DNA from: Fusobacterium sp.
GTDB taxonomy: Bacteria > Fusobacteriota > Fusobacteriia > Fusobacteriales > Fusobacteriaceae
DNA length: 17,137 nucleotides
Direction: 5' to 3'
Assembly: GCA_020024915.1 (NCBI GenBank)
Contig: JAHHSZ010000036.1
Span: forward strand, 1-17,137
Part shown: positions 1 through 7,253 of the stretch, piece by piece
Numbering within the stretch: the stretch's first letter is position 1
Layout: the number at the start of each line of letters is the position of its first letter
Notes under the pieces: model-generated
The model's input: the letters and a program-made list of their open reading frames with translations, nothing else
Database searches by the model: none
Told to the model about the DNA's origin: nothing
Position numbers and translations under genes: made by a program

Positions 1-47
1 ATAACATAAAAAAAAGAGGAGTCATAAAATAAAAATATGGTGAATAT

Positions 48-1973
48 ATGAAAAAAGAAGCAAGAAGAGTATTGAAAGAGATATATGGATATGACAATTT
101 TAGGAGAGGACAGGAGATAATAGTTAATTCTGTATTGTCAGGAAGAGATACTTTGGGAGTGATGAGTACAGGAGGAGGGAAATCAATCTGTTATCAAGTG
201 CCAGCACTCTTATTTAAAGGAGTAACAATAGTAATCTCACCTCTAATATCATTGATGAAAGATCAAGTAGATTCCTTGAGACTTTTGGGGATAAAAAGTG
301 TATATATAAATTCAACTCTATCCAAAGAGGAGTATGTAGAAAGTCTTAGAAAGATACGTCAAGGTGAGGCAAAGATAGTGTATGTAGCTCCAGAAAGATT
401 GAATAATGAGAGGTTTGTTGAATTTATAAAAAAATACAAGATTTCAATGATAGCAGTAGATGAAGCTCACTGTATATCACAGTGGGGACATGACTTTAGA
501 AAAAGTTATCTAGAGATTCCAAATTTTATAAGCAAAATAGATCAAAGAGTGCAGGTTTTAGCTCTTACAGCTACAGCAACTAAAGAGGTTAGAAGAGATA
601 TTGAAGAAAAATTGGCTCTTAAAAATCCCTTTGTATATGTTCACGGATTTGACAGAGAAAATATTTTTTTTAAAGTTGTAAAAAATGTAGTTCCAGAGGC
701 ATATATAGTAGATTATTTGAAAAAAATTGGAAAAAAATCAGGAATAATCTATGCCTCAACGAGAAAAGAGGTAGATAATCTCTATGCCTATTTAAAATTG
801 AAAGAGATAAATGTAGGGAAGTACCATGCAGGTTTGGGAGAGAATGAAAGAAAAGAGAATCAGGAAAAATTTTTAAAAGATGAGATCCAGATAATGATAG
901 CTACAAATGCTTTTGGAATGGGAATAGACAAATCTAATGTAAGATTTGTAATACATAGAAATATTCCTAAGGATATGGAGAGTTACTATCAAGAAGCTGG
1001 AAGAGCAGGAAGAGATGGTGGACCTTCAGAAGCGATACTTATGTTTTTTGAAGAGGATGTAAGTACTCAGATGTTTTTAATAGAGAGTAACGAAGAGAGT
1101 GAAGATGAACTGAAAAAAGAAAAGGTAAAGAAACTTGATGCAATGATAGAGTACGCCTATCTTGAAAGCTGTTATAGGGAGTATATCTTAAAGTATTTTG
1201 GAGATAAGAGAATAAAAAATTACTGTGGAAAGTGTGGAAATTGTAAAACTTTAAAAAATATAGAGGATCTTACAATAGAGGCTCAAAAGGTTATATCTTG
1301 TATAGGAAGAGCAAAAGAGAGTATTGGAATATCTACATTGGTAAATATTTTATATGGTAGAAGTGATACTAAGATGGAGAGAAAGGAGTACAACAAACTT
1401 TCAACTTTTGGAATAATGAATGATAGAGATATTAGGTGGATAGAGGAGTTTACAAATTTCTTGATTTCTGAAGGGTACTTTGAGCAGAGTGCAGGAAGTT
1501 TTCCAGTGCTGAAGTTGAATAAAAAATCAAGAAGTGTATTAAAAAATGAGATCTCTGTATTTAGAAGGTTAGACGAGAAGATAACTTTTGATTACTTTGA
1601 AGATCCGTTGTTTGAAGAGCTAAATCAATTGAGAAATGAGATAGCTATAAGAGAGGATGTGGCTCCATATATTGTATTTTCAGATATGACTCTTTTAGAG
1701 ATGGCAGAGTACAAACCTAAAAACAGATGGGATATGCTAAAAATTAGGGGGATAGGAAATCAAAAGTTTAAGAATTATGGGGAAGAGTTCTTAAGAGTAA
1801 TTAATATGTATGATGATGAGGATATGGAAAGAGTGAAACAAGAGAGTAAACTTTATGAAGGATTAGATGATGAGAAGATAGATGTTTTGAAAAAAAGATT
1901 GGGAGTGACAATGGAGAGTGAAAAAGTAAAGGAGATTCTTTATGAAACAGTTCTCAATTTCCTTGTAAAATAA
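48..1973 (+). CDS. recQ: ATP-dependent DNA helicase RecQ
   Basis: RecQ is a superfamily 2 3'-5' DNA helicase acting in recombination and repair of stalled forks. The 641-residue product has the full family layout. The helicase core carries Walker A TGGGKS (residues 41-46), the DEAH box (138-141) followed by CISQWGHDF, and motif VI QEAGRAGRDG (315-324). A zinc-binding site follows with Cys375, Cys393, Cys396 and Cys399, then an RQC winged-helix region (about 405-500) and an HRDC domain (about 521-588). About 50 acidic and basic residues extend past HRDC, and the whole is slightly longer than the usual roughly 600 residues. The start is supported by GGTGA at 39-43, four bases before the ATG. 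A GAGGAG at 16-21 is too far away for this start. The gene stands apart from the downstream unit, behind its own terminator. Many bacteria carry RecQ paralogues, so this need not be the only copy. Confidence 0.96.
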   Translation: MKKEARRVLKEIYGYDNFRRGQEIIVNSVLSGRDTLGVMSTGGGKSICYQVPALLFKGVTIVISPLISLMKDQVDSLRLLGIKSVYINSTLSKEEYVESLRKIRQGEAKIVYVAPERLNNERFVEFIKKYKISMIAVDEAHCISQWGHDFRKSYLEIPNFISKIDQRVQVLALTATATKEVRRDIEEKLALKNPFVYVHGFDRENIFFKVVKNVVPEAYIVDYLKKIGKKSGIIYASTRKEVDNLYAYLKLKEINVGKYHAGLGENERKENQEKFLKDEIQIMIATNAFGMGIDKSNVRFVIHRNIPKDMESYYQEAGRAGRDGGPSEAILMFFEEDVSTQMFLIESNEESEDELKKEKVKKLDAMIEYAYLESCYREYILKYFGDKRIKNYCGKCGNCKTLKNIEDLTIEAQKVISCIGRAKESIGISTLVNILYGRSDTKMERKEYNKLSTFGIMNDRDIRWIEEFTNFLISEGYFEQSAGSFPVLKLNKKSRSVLKNEISVFRRLDEKITFDYFEDPLFEELNQLRNEIAIREDVAPYIVFSDMTLLEMAEYKPKNRWDMLKIRGIGNQKFKNYGEEFLRVINMYDDEDMERVKQESKLYEGLDDEKIDVLKKRLGVTMESEKVKEILYETVLNFLVK

Positions 1974-1982
1974 ATCGAATAT

Positions 1983-2030
1983 AAAAAAAGAGCAATGTCC
2001 TAATATTTTTTAGAGTGTTGCTCTTTTTTT
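1983..2030 (+). terminator. Strong intrinsic terminator after recQ, probably bidirectional
   Basis: A perfect 13-bp inverted repeat is visible: AAAAAAAGAGCAA at 1983-1995 pairs with TTGCTCTTTTTTT at 2018-2030. The loop holds a small CTAA/TTAG pairing. The 3' arm ends in a T-run on the + strand. The matching A-run at the 5' arm gives a T-run on the - strand, so it could stop transcripts arriving from either side. It begins 10 bases after the recQ stop. Confidence 0.88.
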
Positions 2031-2340
2031 ATCGAAGATTTAGATTTTTCAATATCCATACACAAAAAATCAGATAAACAGTTTCAACCATATTTTTTGG
2101 AATTAAAAATTGATCATTTTTAATGGAAGTTAAAATTTCTTTTTCAGCTATTCCTTCCTCTTTCATAGTAGAGCTTGAGTTAATTGTTGTATTCTTTGAG
2201 GTTGTTTAAGATAATCTCACAAGCTTTAGAGTTAGACTCATATCAAAACTTCTTATATCAATAATAGCTGAGTAGTTTTTATTAAAAAAAGTCAGCTTTA
2301 TTTTTATTTTTTTGTAAAAAATGATAAAGAAAAAATTTTT
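2029..2340 (-). pseudogene. Probable decayed minus-strand coding remnant
   Basis: This part of the gap before 2421 has no + strand gene but shows protein-like stretches on the minus strand in more than one frame. One frame reads open from about 2340 through SAIIDIRSFDMSLTLK to a stop near 2215. A second frame (YESNSKACEIILNNLKEYNN) opens beside it. The first frame then continues past its stop as a 45-codon piece from Met at 2166 to the stop at 2029, containing MKEEGIAEKEILTSIKNDQF and IPKNMVETV. Broken frames with plausible amino acid composition suggest a gene disabled by a stop and frameshifts, ending against the shared terminator. The tail weakly recalls the C-terminal part of a short-chain dehydrogenase, but this is a guess from memory. 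Chance open frames in A+T-rich DNA remain possible. Confidence 0.3.
2266..2317 (+). terminator. Terminator-like hairpin of unclear role
   Basis: AGCTGA (2266-2271) pairs with TCAGCT (2292-2297). After a small internal loop, TTTTT (2276-2280) pairs with AAAAA (2284-2288), and the run TTTATTTTTATTTTTTT follows directly. The shape fits a rho-independent terminator on the + strand, but no + strand gene precedes it except recQ, which has its own stronger one. It may be a second barrier before the promoter at 2358, or chance pairing. Confidence 0.35.
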
Positions 2341-2357
2341 TTATGATTAAAAATTGA

Positions 2358-2386
2358 TTGTTCTAATAAATTAAATATGATATAAT
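2358..2386 (+). promoter_or_regulatory. Extended -10 promoter for the long downstream unit
   Basis: A perfect extended -10 element, TG (2378-2379) plus one base plus TATAAT (2381-2386), lies 17 bases after a weaker -35 candidate, TTGTTC (2358-2363). A-tracts and T-tracts upstream (about 2281-2350) could act as an UP element. The expected transcript start near 2393 leaves a leader of about 28 bases before the ATG at 2421. This is the only strong promoter visible ahead of the twelve-gene series. Confidence 0.68.
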
Positions 2387-2420
2387 TACTAAAGGATAAA
2401 ATGAAAGATGAGGATATGAA

Positions 2421-2948
2421 ATGAAAAAGAGTTTAGTTGTAAAACTTATTTATGAGTTTTATTTTTTAATGTTTGCTCTTACAGAAAGAAAGAAAAAACC
2501 TATAGATGCAAACAAGATAGCTAATAAATTTCTAAATTATAATAATAAAAGAGTAATGAAAAGTATTGAAAATAAGAAGATAAACAAAGTTTTAATATTA
2601 CTTCCTCATTGCTTACAAAAATATTCTTGTGTTTTTAAAGTGACATCTGATATAGAGAATTGTAAAAGATGTGGTCAATGTGTAATAGGTAATTTTTTGA
2701 ACATAAAGAAAGAGTTTCCTATAGAGGTAAAAGTAGCTACTGGAGGAACACTCGCTAGAAAGCATATAAAGAGTATAAGACCAGATCTAGTGATGGCAGT
2801 AGCTTGTAAAAGGGATTTAGTATCAGGAATACATGATGCTTATCCAGTAAATGTATATGGAATTTTTAATGAAATAGTAAATGAACCTTGTATAGATACA
2901 ACTGTTTCAATAGCAAAAGTGAAAGAATTTTTAAATAAAATATTTTAA
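2421..2948 (+). CDS. DUF116 family cysteine-rich protein
   Basis: The 175-residue product matches the DUF116 family as I know it: LLPHCLQ (residues 60-66), a cluster Cys81-x2-Cys84-x2-Cys87 in CKRCGQC, a TGG turn (108-110), the RPDLVMAVACKRDL segment with Cys129, and EPC with Cys157. With Cys64 and Cys70 this makes seven cysteines, most in family-conserved places, which suggests a metal or iron-sulfur site. The biochemical function of the family is not known to me. The N-terminal 25 residues are hydrophobic but interrupted by charges, so membrane association is uncertain. GAGGA at 2410-2414 sits six bases before the ATG. The gene is the first of the series, 23 bases before the TPR gene. That position shows co-transcription but does not show that it shares a function with the TonB genes. 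Confidence 0.85.
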   Translation: MKKSLVVKLIYEFYFLMFALTERKKKPIDANKIANKFLNYNNKRVMKSIENKKINKVLILLPHCLQKYSCVFKVTSDIENCKRCGQCVIGNFLNIKKEFPIEVKVATGGTLARKHIKSIRPDLVMAVACKRDLVSGIHDAYPVNVYGIFNEIVNEPCIDTTVSIAKVKEFLNKIF

Positions 2949-2960
2949 CATTAATATACA

Positions 2961-2974
2961 GGAGGTAGAACTTG
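2961..2974 (+). promoter_or_regulatory. Strong ribosome binding site that sets a TTG start
   Basis: GGAGGT at 2961-2966 is followed after five bases by TTG at 2972-2974, which opens a good signal peptide. No ATG in that frame has comparable spacing, so the TPR gene most likely uses TTG. Confidence 0.8.
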
Positions 2975-5809
2975 AAAATTAGATATTTTTTAGGAGCCCT
3001 TATTTTTGTATTGAGAGTTTCAGCCTTTGCATCAGAAAAAGAGGATTTGGTCTTTGTAGATGAATTATATAAACAGAAAAAATTTGATCTAGCAATAGTG
3101 GAATCAAAAAGTTTTTTGGATAAATATCCAACATCTAAATATAATAAAAATATTCAAGATAGGATAGCAAAAGTATATTTTTTACAAAAGGATTATCCAA
3201 ATGCAATAAAGTATTTTAAAATTTTGTTGATGAATAATAATCTGAAAGAAGATGATAAAAATGAGATAAGATACTACTTAGTAAGATCTTATGCAGATAT
3301 TGGAGACGAAAAAACAAGTGACGAGTATTTGAGTACAATAAATAGTAAGAGTGATTATTACGAAAAGGCCATATATGACAATGGAACTGCATATTTAAGC
3401 AGTGAAAATTATGTTATGGCAGAAAAAGAGTTTCAAGAAGTGATGAACTTAAATAAGAAGTACTATAATGATTCAGTTTTAAGCATGGCATTATTATCTT
3501 ATAACAAGGGAGATTATAATAGGAGTATAGCTTATTTAGATCAATATTCACAAATAAAGGGAAAGAAAAATATTATTTTTATGAACTATCTATTGGGATC
3601 TAGTTACTATAAATTGAACCAAGCAGATTTAGCCATAAGATATTTTGAAGATGGATTGAATGAAAATAAAAATAGTGCATATGGAAAAAAAGCTGGATTA
3701 AATCTAATAGAGATATATAGTAACAAGGGTGAATTGGAGAAAGCAGAGAGCAAGCTAGCTATTTTAAAGGGGAGTAAAGAGTATGATGAAGGCTTGAGAA
3801 TATTAGGAGACTATTATGCTACTAAAGGTGATTACAATAAGGCTGTGGAGTACTACAATCAAGTGAAAGATTTCTCTAATCCTAAATTACTATATAGTTA
3901 TGGTTTTTCACTCTATAAATTAAATAAATTAAAAGAGGCACAGACTTATTTTGAAAGTTTGAAGAGTAGTTCCTTTTATAATCAGGCTATGTACTATATT
4001 TTTGCCATTGATTATAAATTAGGAAATTATAAAAAGATAATAAAAAATAAAAATGAAGTAAAGAGAGTTGTAGTAAATCAAAAGGATACAGAGAGCATAA
4101 ATACAATTATAGCCAATTCAGCTTATGAGATTGGAGATTACAAAACATCAAAGAATTACTATACTAGAAACTATACATTAAAACCTAATTTAGAGAGTCT
4201 TTATAGAATAATTGTAATAGATTCTAGATTGGGAGATGTAGAGGATATAAAGAGGAGATTTTCAGAGTATAAGAGTAAATTTGCTAGTGACAAAAAATAC
4301 AAGAAGAATATCTATATATCTGTAGGTGAACTTTATTACAAAAAGGATATGTTAGACGAGAGTGTAGAGGTATATAGAGAGTATCTCAACGAGAATCAGG
4401 ATTTTGATATTTTGAATAACTTGGTATCAGTGTTATTAGTTAAACAAAATTATTCTGAGATGATGAAGTATTTAGATGGAGCAGACAGCTCACCAAATAG
4501 TGTATATTTAAGAGGAATTGCATCAATGGGAATGGGAAATTATTCTGATGCAAGTGGATATTTTACAATAGTAGAGCAAGATACAGCAACAACACCAGAG
4601 CTATTAGAAAAGATTAAATTTAATAAGGCGAGAAACTCTTTCCTATGGGGAAAATATGATGAAGCAATAAAATTTGGAGAAGAGTATTTACAAGCTTATC
4701 CAGAGGGAGCTAATAAGGGTGAAGTTTTGGACAAGATAGCAATTAGTTATTTTAGATTAGATAATTATGGTAAGAGTAGAGAGTATTATTCAAGATTAAG
4801 AGAGTTACCAGAAAATAGTGAGTATGCAAAATTCCAAATAGCTGATTCGTATTATGCTCAAGGAAAATATGATCTAGCAGAGACAGAGTATAAGAGTTTA
4901 TTTAGTGAATTTCCAGAAGGTAAATACTCTGAAACTGCTAATTATTGGTACTTAAATGCTTTGGTTAATCAAGGTAAATTAGATGAGTTTGAAAAAAGTA
5001 AAGGGGAGTTTTTAGAAAAATATCCTAATTCAACTATGAAATCAAATATCTATATATTAGCTGGACAGATATATGAAAAAAAAGGAGATAGAGAGGGAGT
5101 ATTAACAAACTATGAAAAGCTTTATAGTAGCTCTTCGGATCCTAAAACAAAAGATGAAACTGCTACAAAAATTATAGATATCCATATTGCTACTGATAAA
5201 CTTGAAGAAGCAATGAACTATATAGCCAATTTAGAAAATTTTGAGACAAAAAGTTACTACAATTCATTAATATATGAAAAACAAGGAAAAAAAGAGGAAG
5301 CCTTAAAAGAGTATAATAACCTTTTAAAAGGTGAAAAATATAAAGGTTTTGCTGGAATAAACTTGGGAAATCACTATTTTGATACTAAGGATTATAAAGA
5401 AGCTAGAGAGTATTATAAAATAGTTGATGGATTGGAGAGTACACCGTATAAAGATTTTATTCTGTATCAACTCTCTACTATAGATGAACTTGAAGGTAAG
5501 AATGAGAGTGCTTTGAGAGGATATACAAAGGGATATGTTTTATACAGGGGGGAGTATTCTGATCTATCTAAATTAAAAGCAGCACAAATCAATGAAAAAC
5601 TTGGGAAAGAGAGAGATGCTATAGCACTGTACGAGGAGTTATATGCGTTGGAGAATTTCCAATATAAGGGCTTTGTATTAGAGAAATTAATATATTTTAC
5701 ATTAAAAAAAGGTAATAAAGTTGAAGCAAAAAAATATTATTTAGAATTACAAAAAATAGATAAAAAAACTTCAGAAAAATACAATCAATTTTTTAACCAG
5801 GAGGCTTAA
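2972..5809 (+). CDS. Large secreted tetratricopeptide-repeat protein
   Basis: The 945-residue product begins with a signal peptide: basic MKIR, a hydrophobic core to about residue 17, and a likely cut after AFA at 20. Arg15 inside the core is unusual. The rest is almost entirely tandem TPR-like helical pairs, for example around residues 278-298 (LGDYYATKGDYNKAVEYYN) and near 560-670, where repeats ending in YP resemble the YbgF/CpoB and BamD style. I see no catalytic motif and no second membrane segment, so the protein is predicted to be a periplasmic scaffold. It is immediately followed by the small membrane protein and by exbB, exbD and tonB. In Tol-Pal systems a periplasmic TPR protein (CpoB) works beside the TolQR motor, and some TonB systems carry a TPR partner. 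By analogy, a scaffold or adaptor role for this ExbBD-TonB set is inferred. The TTG start rests on the GGAGGT ahead of it. Confidence 0.87.
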   Translation: MKIRYFLGALIFVLRVSAFASEKEDLVFVDELYKQKKFDLAIVESKSFLDKYPTSKYNKNIQDRIAKVYFLQKDYPNAIKYFKILLMNNNLKEDDKNEIRYYLVRSYADIGDEKTSDEYLSTINSKSDYYEKAIYDNGTAYLSSENYVMAEKEFQEVMNLNKKYYNDSVLSMALLSYNKGDYNRSIAYLDQYSQIKGKKNIIFMNYLLGSSYYKLNQADLAIRYFEDGLNENKNSAYGKKAGLNLIEIYSNKGELEKAESKLAILKGSKEYDEGLRILGDYYATKGDYNKAVEYYNQVKDFSNPKLLYSYGFSLYKLNKLKEAQTYFESLKSSSFYNQAMYYIFAIDYKLGNYKKIIKNKNEVKRVVVNQKDTESINTIIANSAYEIGDYKTSKNYYTRNYTLKPNLESLYRIIVIDSRLGDVEDIKRRFSEYKSKFASDKKYKKNIYISVGELYYKKDMLDESVEVYREYLNENQDFDILNNLVSVLLVKQNYSEMMKYLDGADSSPNSVYLRGIASMGMGNYSDASGYFTIVEQDTATTPELLEKIKFNKARNSFLWGKYDEAIKFGEEYLQAYPEGANKGEVLDKIAISYFRLDNYGKSREYYSRLRELPENSEYAKFQIADSYYAQGKYDLAETEYKSLFSEFPEGKYSETANYWYLNALVNQGKLDEFEKSKGEFLEKYPNSTMKSNIYILAGQIYEKKGDREGVLTNYEKLYSSSSDPKTKDETATKIIDIHIATDKLEEAMNYIANLENFETKSYYNSLIYEKQGKKEEALKEYNNLLKGEKYKGFAGINLGNHYFDTKDYKEAREYYKIVDGLESTPYKDFILYQLSTIDELEGKNESALRGYTKGYVLYRGEYSDLSKLKAAQINEKLGKERDAIALYEELYALENFQYKGFVLEKLIYFTLKKGNKVEAKKYYLELQKIDKKTSEKYNQFFNQEA

Positions 5810-5811
5810 CT

Positions 5812-6156
5812 ATGAAAAAACTATTAACAGTATTATTTTTAGCAACTACTATTTGTGCTATGGGAGCAGATGAAGGTGTAACAGCTTTAGATAAAGAAAT
5901 TCAGGGAGTTAATAAGGAACAACTTGAGATAAGAGAGATTCCTACAGAAGAGGTAATATTAGAGAATCAAAAAATAGAGTCAGGAGCTATAAAAGTAACA
6001 AATGATAACTATCAAAATCAAACTCAAAAGATAAAAGTGGTACAAGGGGATAAGAGTGCTCTTGAAGAGGAGCTTTCTCAAGGAGTGGAAGAGAAGTCAT
6101 ATTGGAAATATATCTTGGGTGGTTTAGGAGTTGTAGTTCTAGTCATTGCATTATAG
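5812..6156 (+). CDS. Small exported, C-terminally membrane-anchored protein of unknown function
   Basis: I do not recognise a family for this 114-residue protein. It has an N-terminal signal peptide (MKKLLTVLFLATTICAMGA, likely cut near residue 19), then a polar, Glu/Lys/Gln-rich stretch (20-95). A hydrophobic segment with a GGLG turn runs from about 98 to the last residue. With the signal cut, most of the chain would be periplasmic with its end in the inner membrane. Cys15 is not in a convincing lipobox. The start lies two bases after the TPR stop, and its AGGAGG (5799-5804) is inside the TPR gene, so the two genes are probably translationally coupled. It lies 33 bases ahead of exbB. The tight placement suggests an accessory part linking the TPR protein to the membrane motor, but that is inference. 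Confidence 0.78.
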   Translation: MKKLLTVLFLATTICAMGADEGVTALDKEIQGVNKEQLEIREIPTEEVILENQKIESGAIKVTNDNYQNQTQKIKVVQGDKSALEEELSQGVEEKSYWKYILGGLGVVVLVIAL

Positions 6157-6189
6157 ATTGAATAAAATACTTATTTTTTAGGAGGGCAG

Positions 6190-6801
6190 ATGTACTATTT
6201 AACAAATGGTGGAATACTAATGTATGTGATACTTATTATGTCAATAGTAGGTGTTAGTGCTATTATAGAGAGATTTATATATTTTGCTAAAAACGAGAGA
6301 GAGAATAGAGGTTTTTTATCAAAAGAGATAAAAGAAGGTTTGGATAATGGAAATTTAAAAGATTTAATAATTATGTTAAATAAAGAGAAAAGTTCTGTGT
6401 CAAAGGTATTAAAAGAGGTACTTTATGAACTTTATAAAAATCCAAATGCCACTACACAAAAACTAGAGGAAAAAGGTAAAGAGAAAGCTATGTATCAAGT
6501 TACTCAATTGGAAAGAAATATGTGGTTAATATCTTTAGCAGCTCACTTAACTCCATTGATTGGATTATTGGGAACAGTAACAGGGATGATTAAGGCATTC
6601 CAAGCTGTTGCATTATATGGAACAGGAGATGCAGCTATATTAGCTAAAGGAATATCTGAAGCACTATTTACAACAGCAGGAGGACTTTTAGTAGCAATCC
6701 CAGCCTTAATGTTTTATAATTATTTTAATAAAAAGATAGAGAGAATAATATCTGATATGGAAATAACTACTACAGAGCTTATAAATTATTTTAGAAAGTA
6801 G
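6190..6801 (+). CDS. exbB: ExbB/TolQ/MotA-family proton channel protein
   Basis: ExbB-type proteins form the pentameric inner-membrane ring that conducts protons and, with ExbD, drives TonB or Tol partners. The 203-residue product shows the expected three membrane segments: residues 8-30, about 112-136 and about 155-177. The second contains the hallmark TPLIGLLGTVTGMIKAF (121-137), and the third has EALFTTAGGLLVAIPA (157-172). A cytoplasmic region of about 80 residues lies between the first two. Length and layout fit ExbB and the shorter TolQ forms. Naming it ExbB rather than TolQ rests on the TonB-like gene two positions downstream. AGGAGG (6180-6185) sits four bases before the ATG. exbD begins nine bases after the stop. 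Confidence 0.93.
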   Translation: MYYLTNGGILMYVILIMSIVGVSAIIERFIYFAKNERENRGFLSKEIKEGLDNGNLKDLIIMLNKEKSSVSKVLKEVLYELYKNPNATTQKLEEKGKEKAMYQVTQLERNMWLISLAAHLTPLIGLLGTVTGMIKAFQAVALYGTGDAAILAKGISEALFTTAGGLLVAIPALMFYNYFNKKIERIISDMEITTTELINYFRK

Positions 6802-6810
6802 GAAAAAATT

Positions 6811-7242
6811 ATGAAAATAGAAAGATATAAAAAAAGAGGAGAGTTAATTTTAGAACTTACCCCTCTAATAGATGTAGTGTTTCTTTTACTGATCTTTTTT
6901 TTGGTGGCAACAACCTTTGATGATATGAAGGGTGGAATTAAGATAGAATTGCCACAATCTACAATTAGAGAGATATCAGATATAAAAGAGATACAGGTAA
7001 TAGTGGATAGAAATAAAAAAATAGTCCTCAATTATAAAGAGAAGGGTAAAAGTGAAAAGATAAGTGTAAATAAAGAGAATTTAAAAGCTAAGCTATTAGA
7101 GAAGTTAGCTAATTCAACAGAAAAAAATGTGATAATTAGTGCAGATAAAAAGATAGACTATGGGTATATAGTAGAGATAATGACTATATCAAAAGAGGCA
7201 GGAGCTTCATCACTAGACATAGATACAGCAGATAAAAAATAG
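6811..7242 (+). CDS. exbD: ExbD/TolR-family biopolymer transport protein
   Basis: ExbD is the single-span partner that sits inside the ExbB ring and carries the proton-responsive aspartate. In this 143-residue protein the short cytoplasmic N-terminus leads into LTPLIDVVFLLLIFFLVATT (residues 16-35). Asp21 lies in the LIDVVF motif and corresponds to the essential Asp of E. coli ExbD. The remaining roughly 105 residues form the periplasmic domain, ending in the usual IDYGYIVEIMTISKEAGA-type segment (about 116-133). AGGA at 6800-6803, overlapping the exbB stop, is the ribosome binding site. tonB follows after 11 bases. A frame on the opposite strand over this gene is only a shadow. Confidence 0.93.
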   Translation: MKIERYKKRGELILELTPLIDVVFLLLIFFLVATTFDDMKGGIKIELPQSTIREISDIKEIQVIVDRNKKIVLNYKEKGKSEKISVNKENLKAKLLEKLANSTEKNVIISADKKIDYGYIVEIMTISKEAGASSLDIDTADKK

Positions 7243-7253
7243 AGGAGGGGCTT

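Noticed and set aside
37..51. A four-codon reading frame (ATG at 37, stop at 49-51) overlapping the recQ start, possibly a leader peptide
   Set aside because: Its distance from GAGGAG at 16-21 is too long, the frame is minimal and carries no attenuation structure; chance is the simpler explanation.
6786..7031. Minus-strand open frame over the exbB-exbD junction
   Set aside because: It mirrors the conserved ExbD membrane segment and has no family features or ribosome binding site of its own; it is a shadow.
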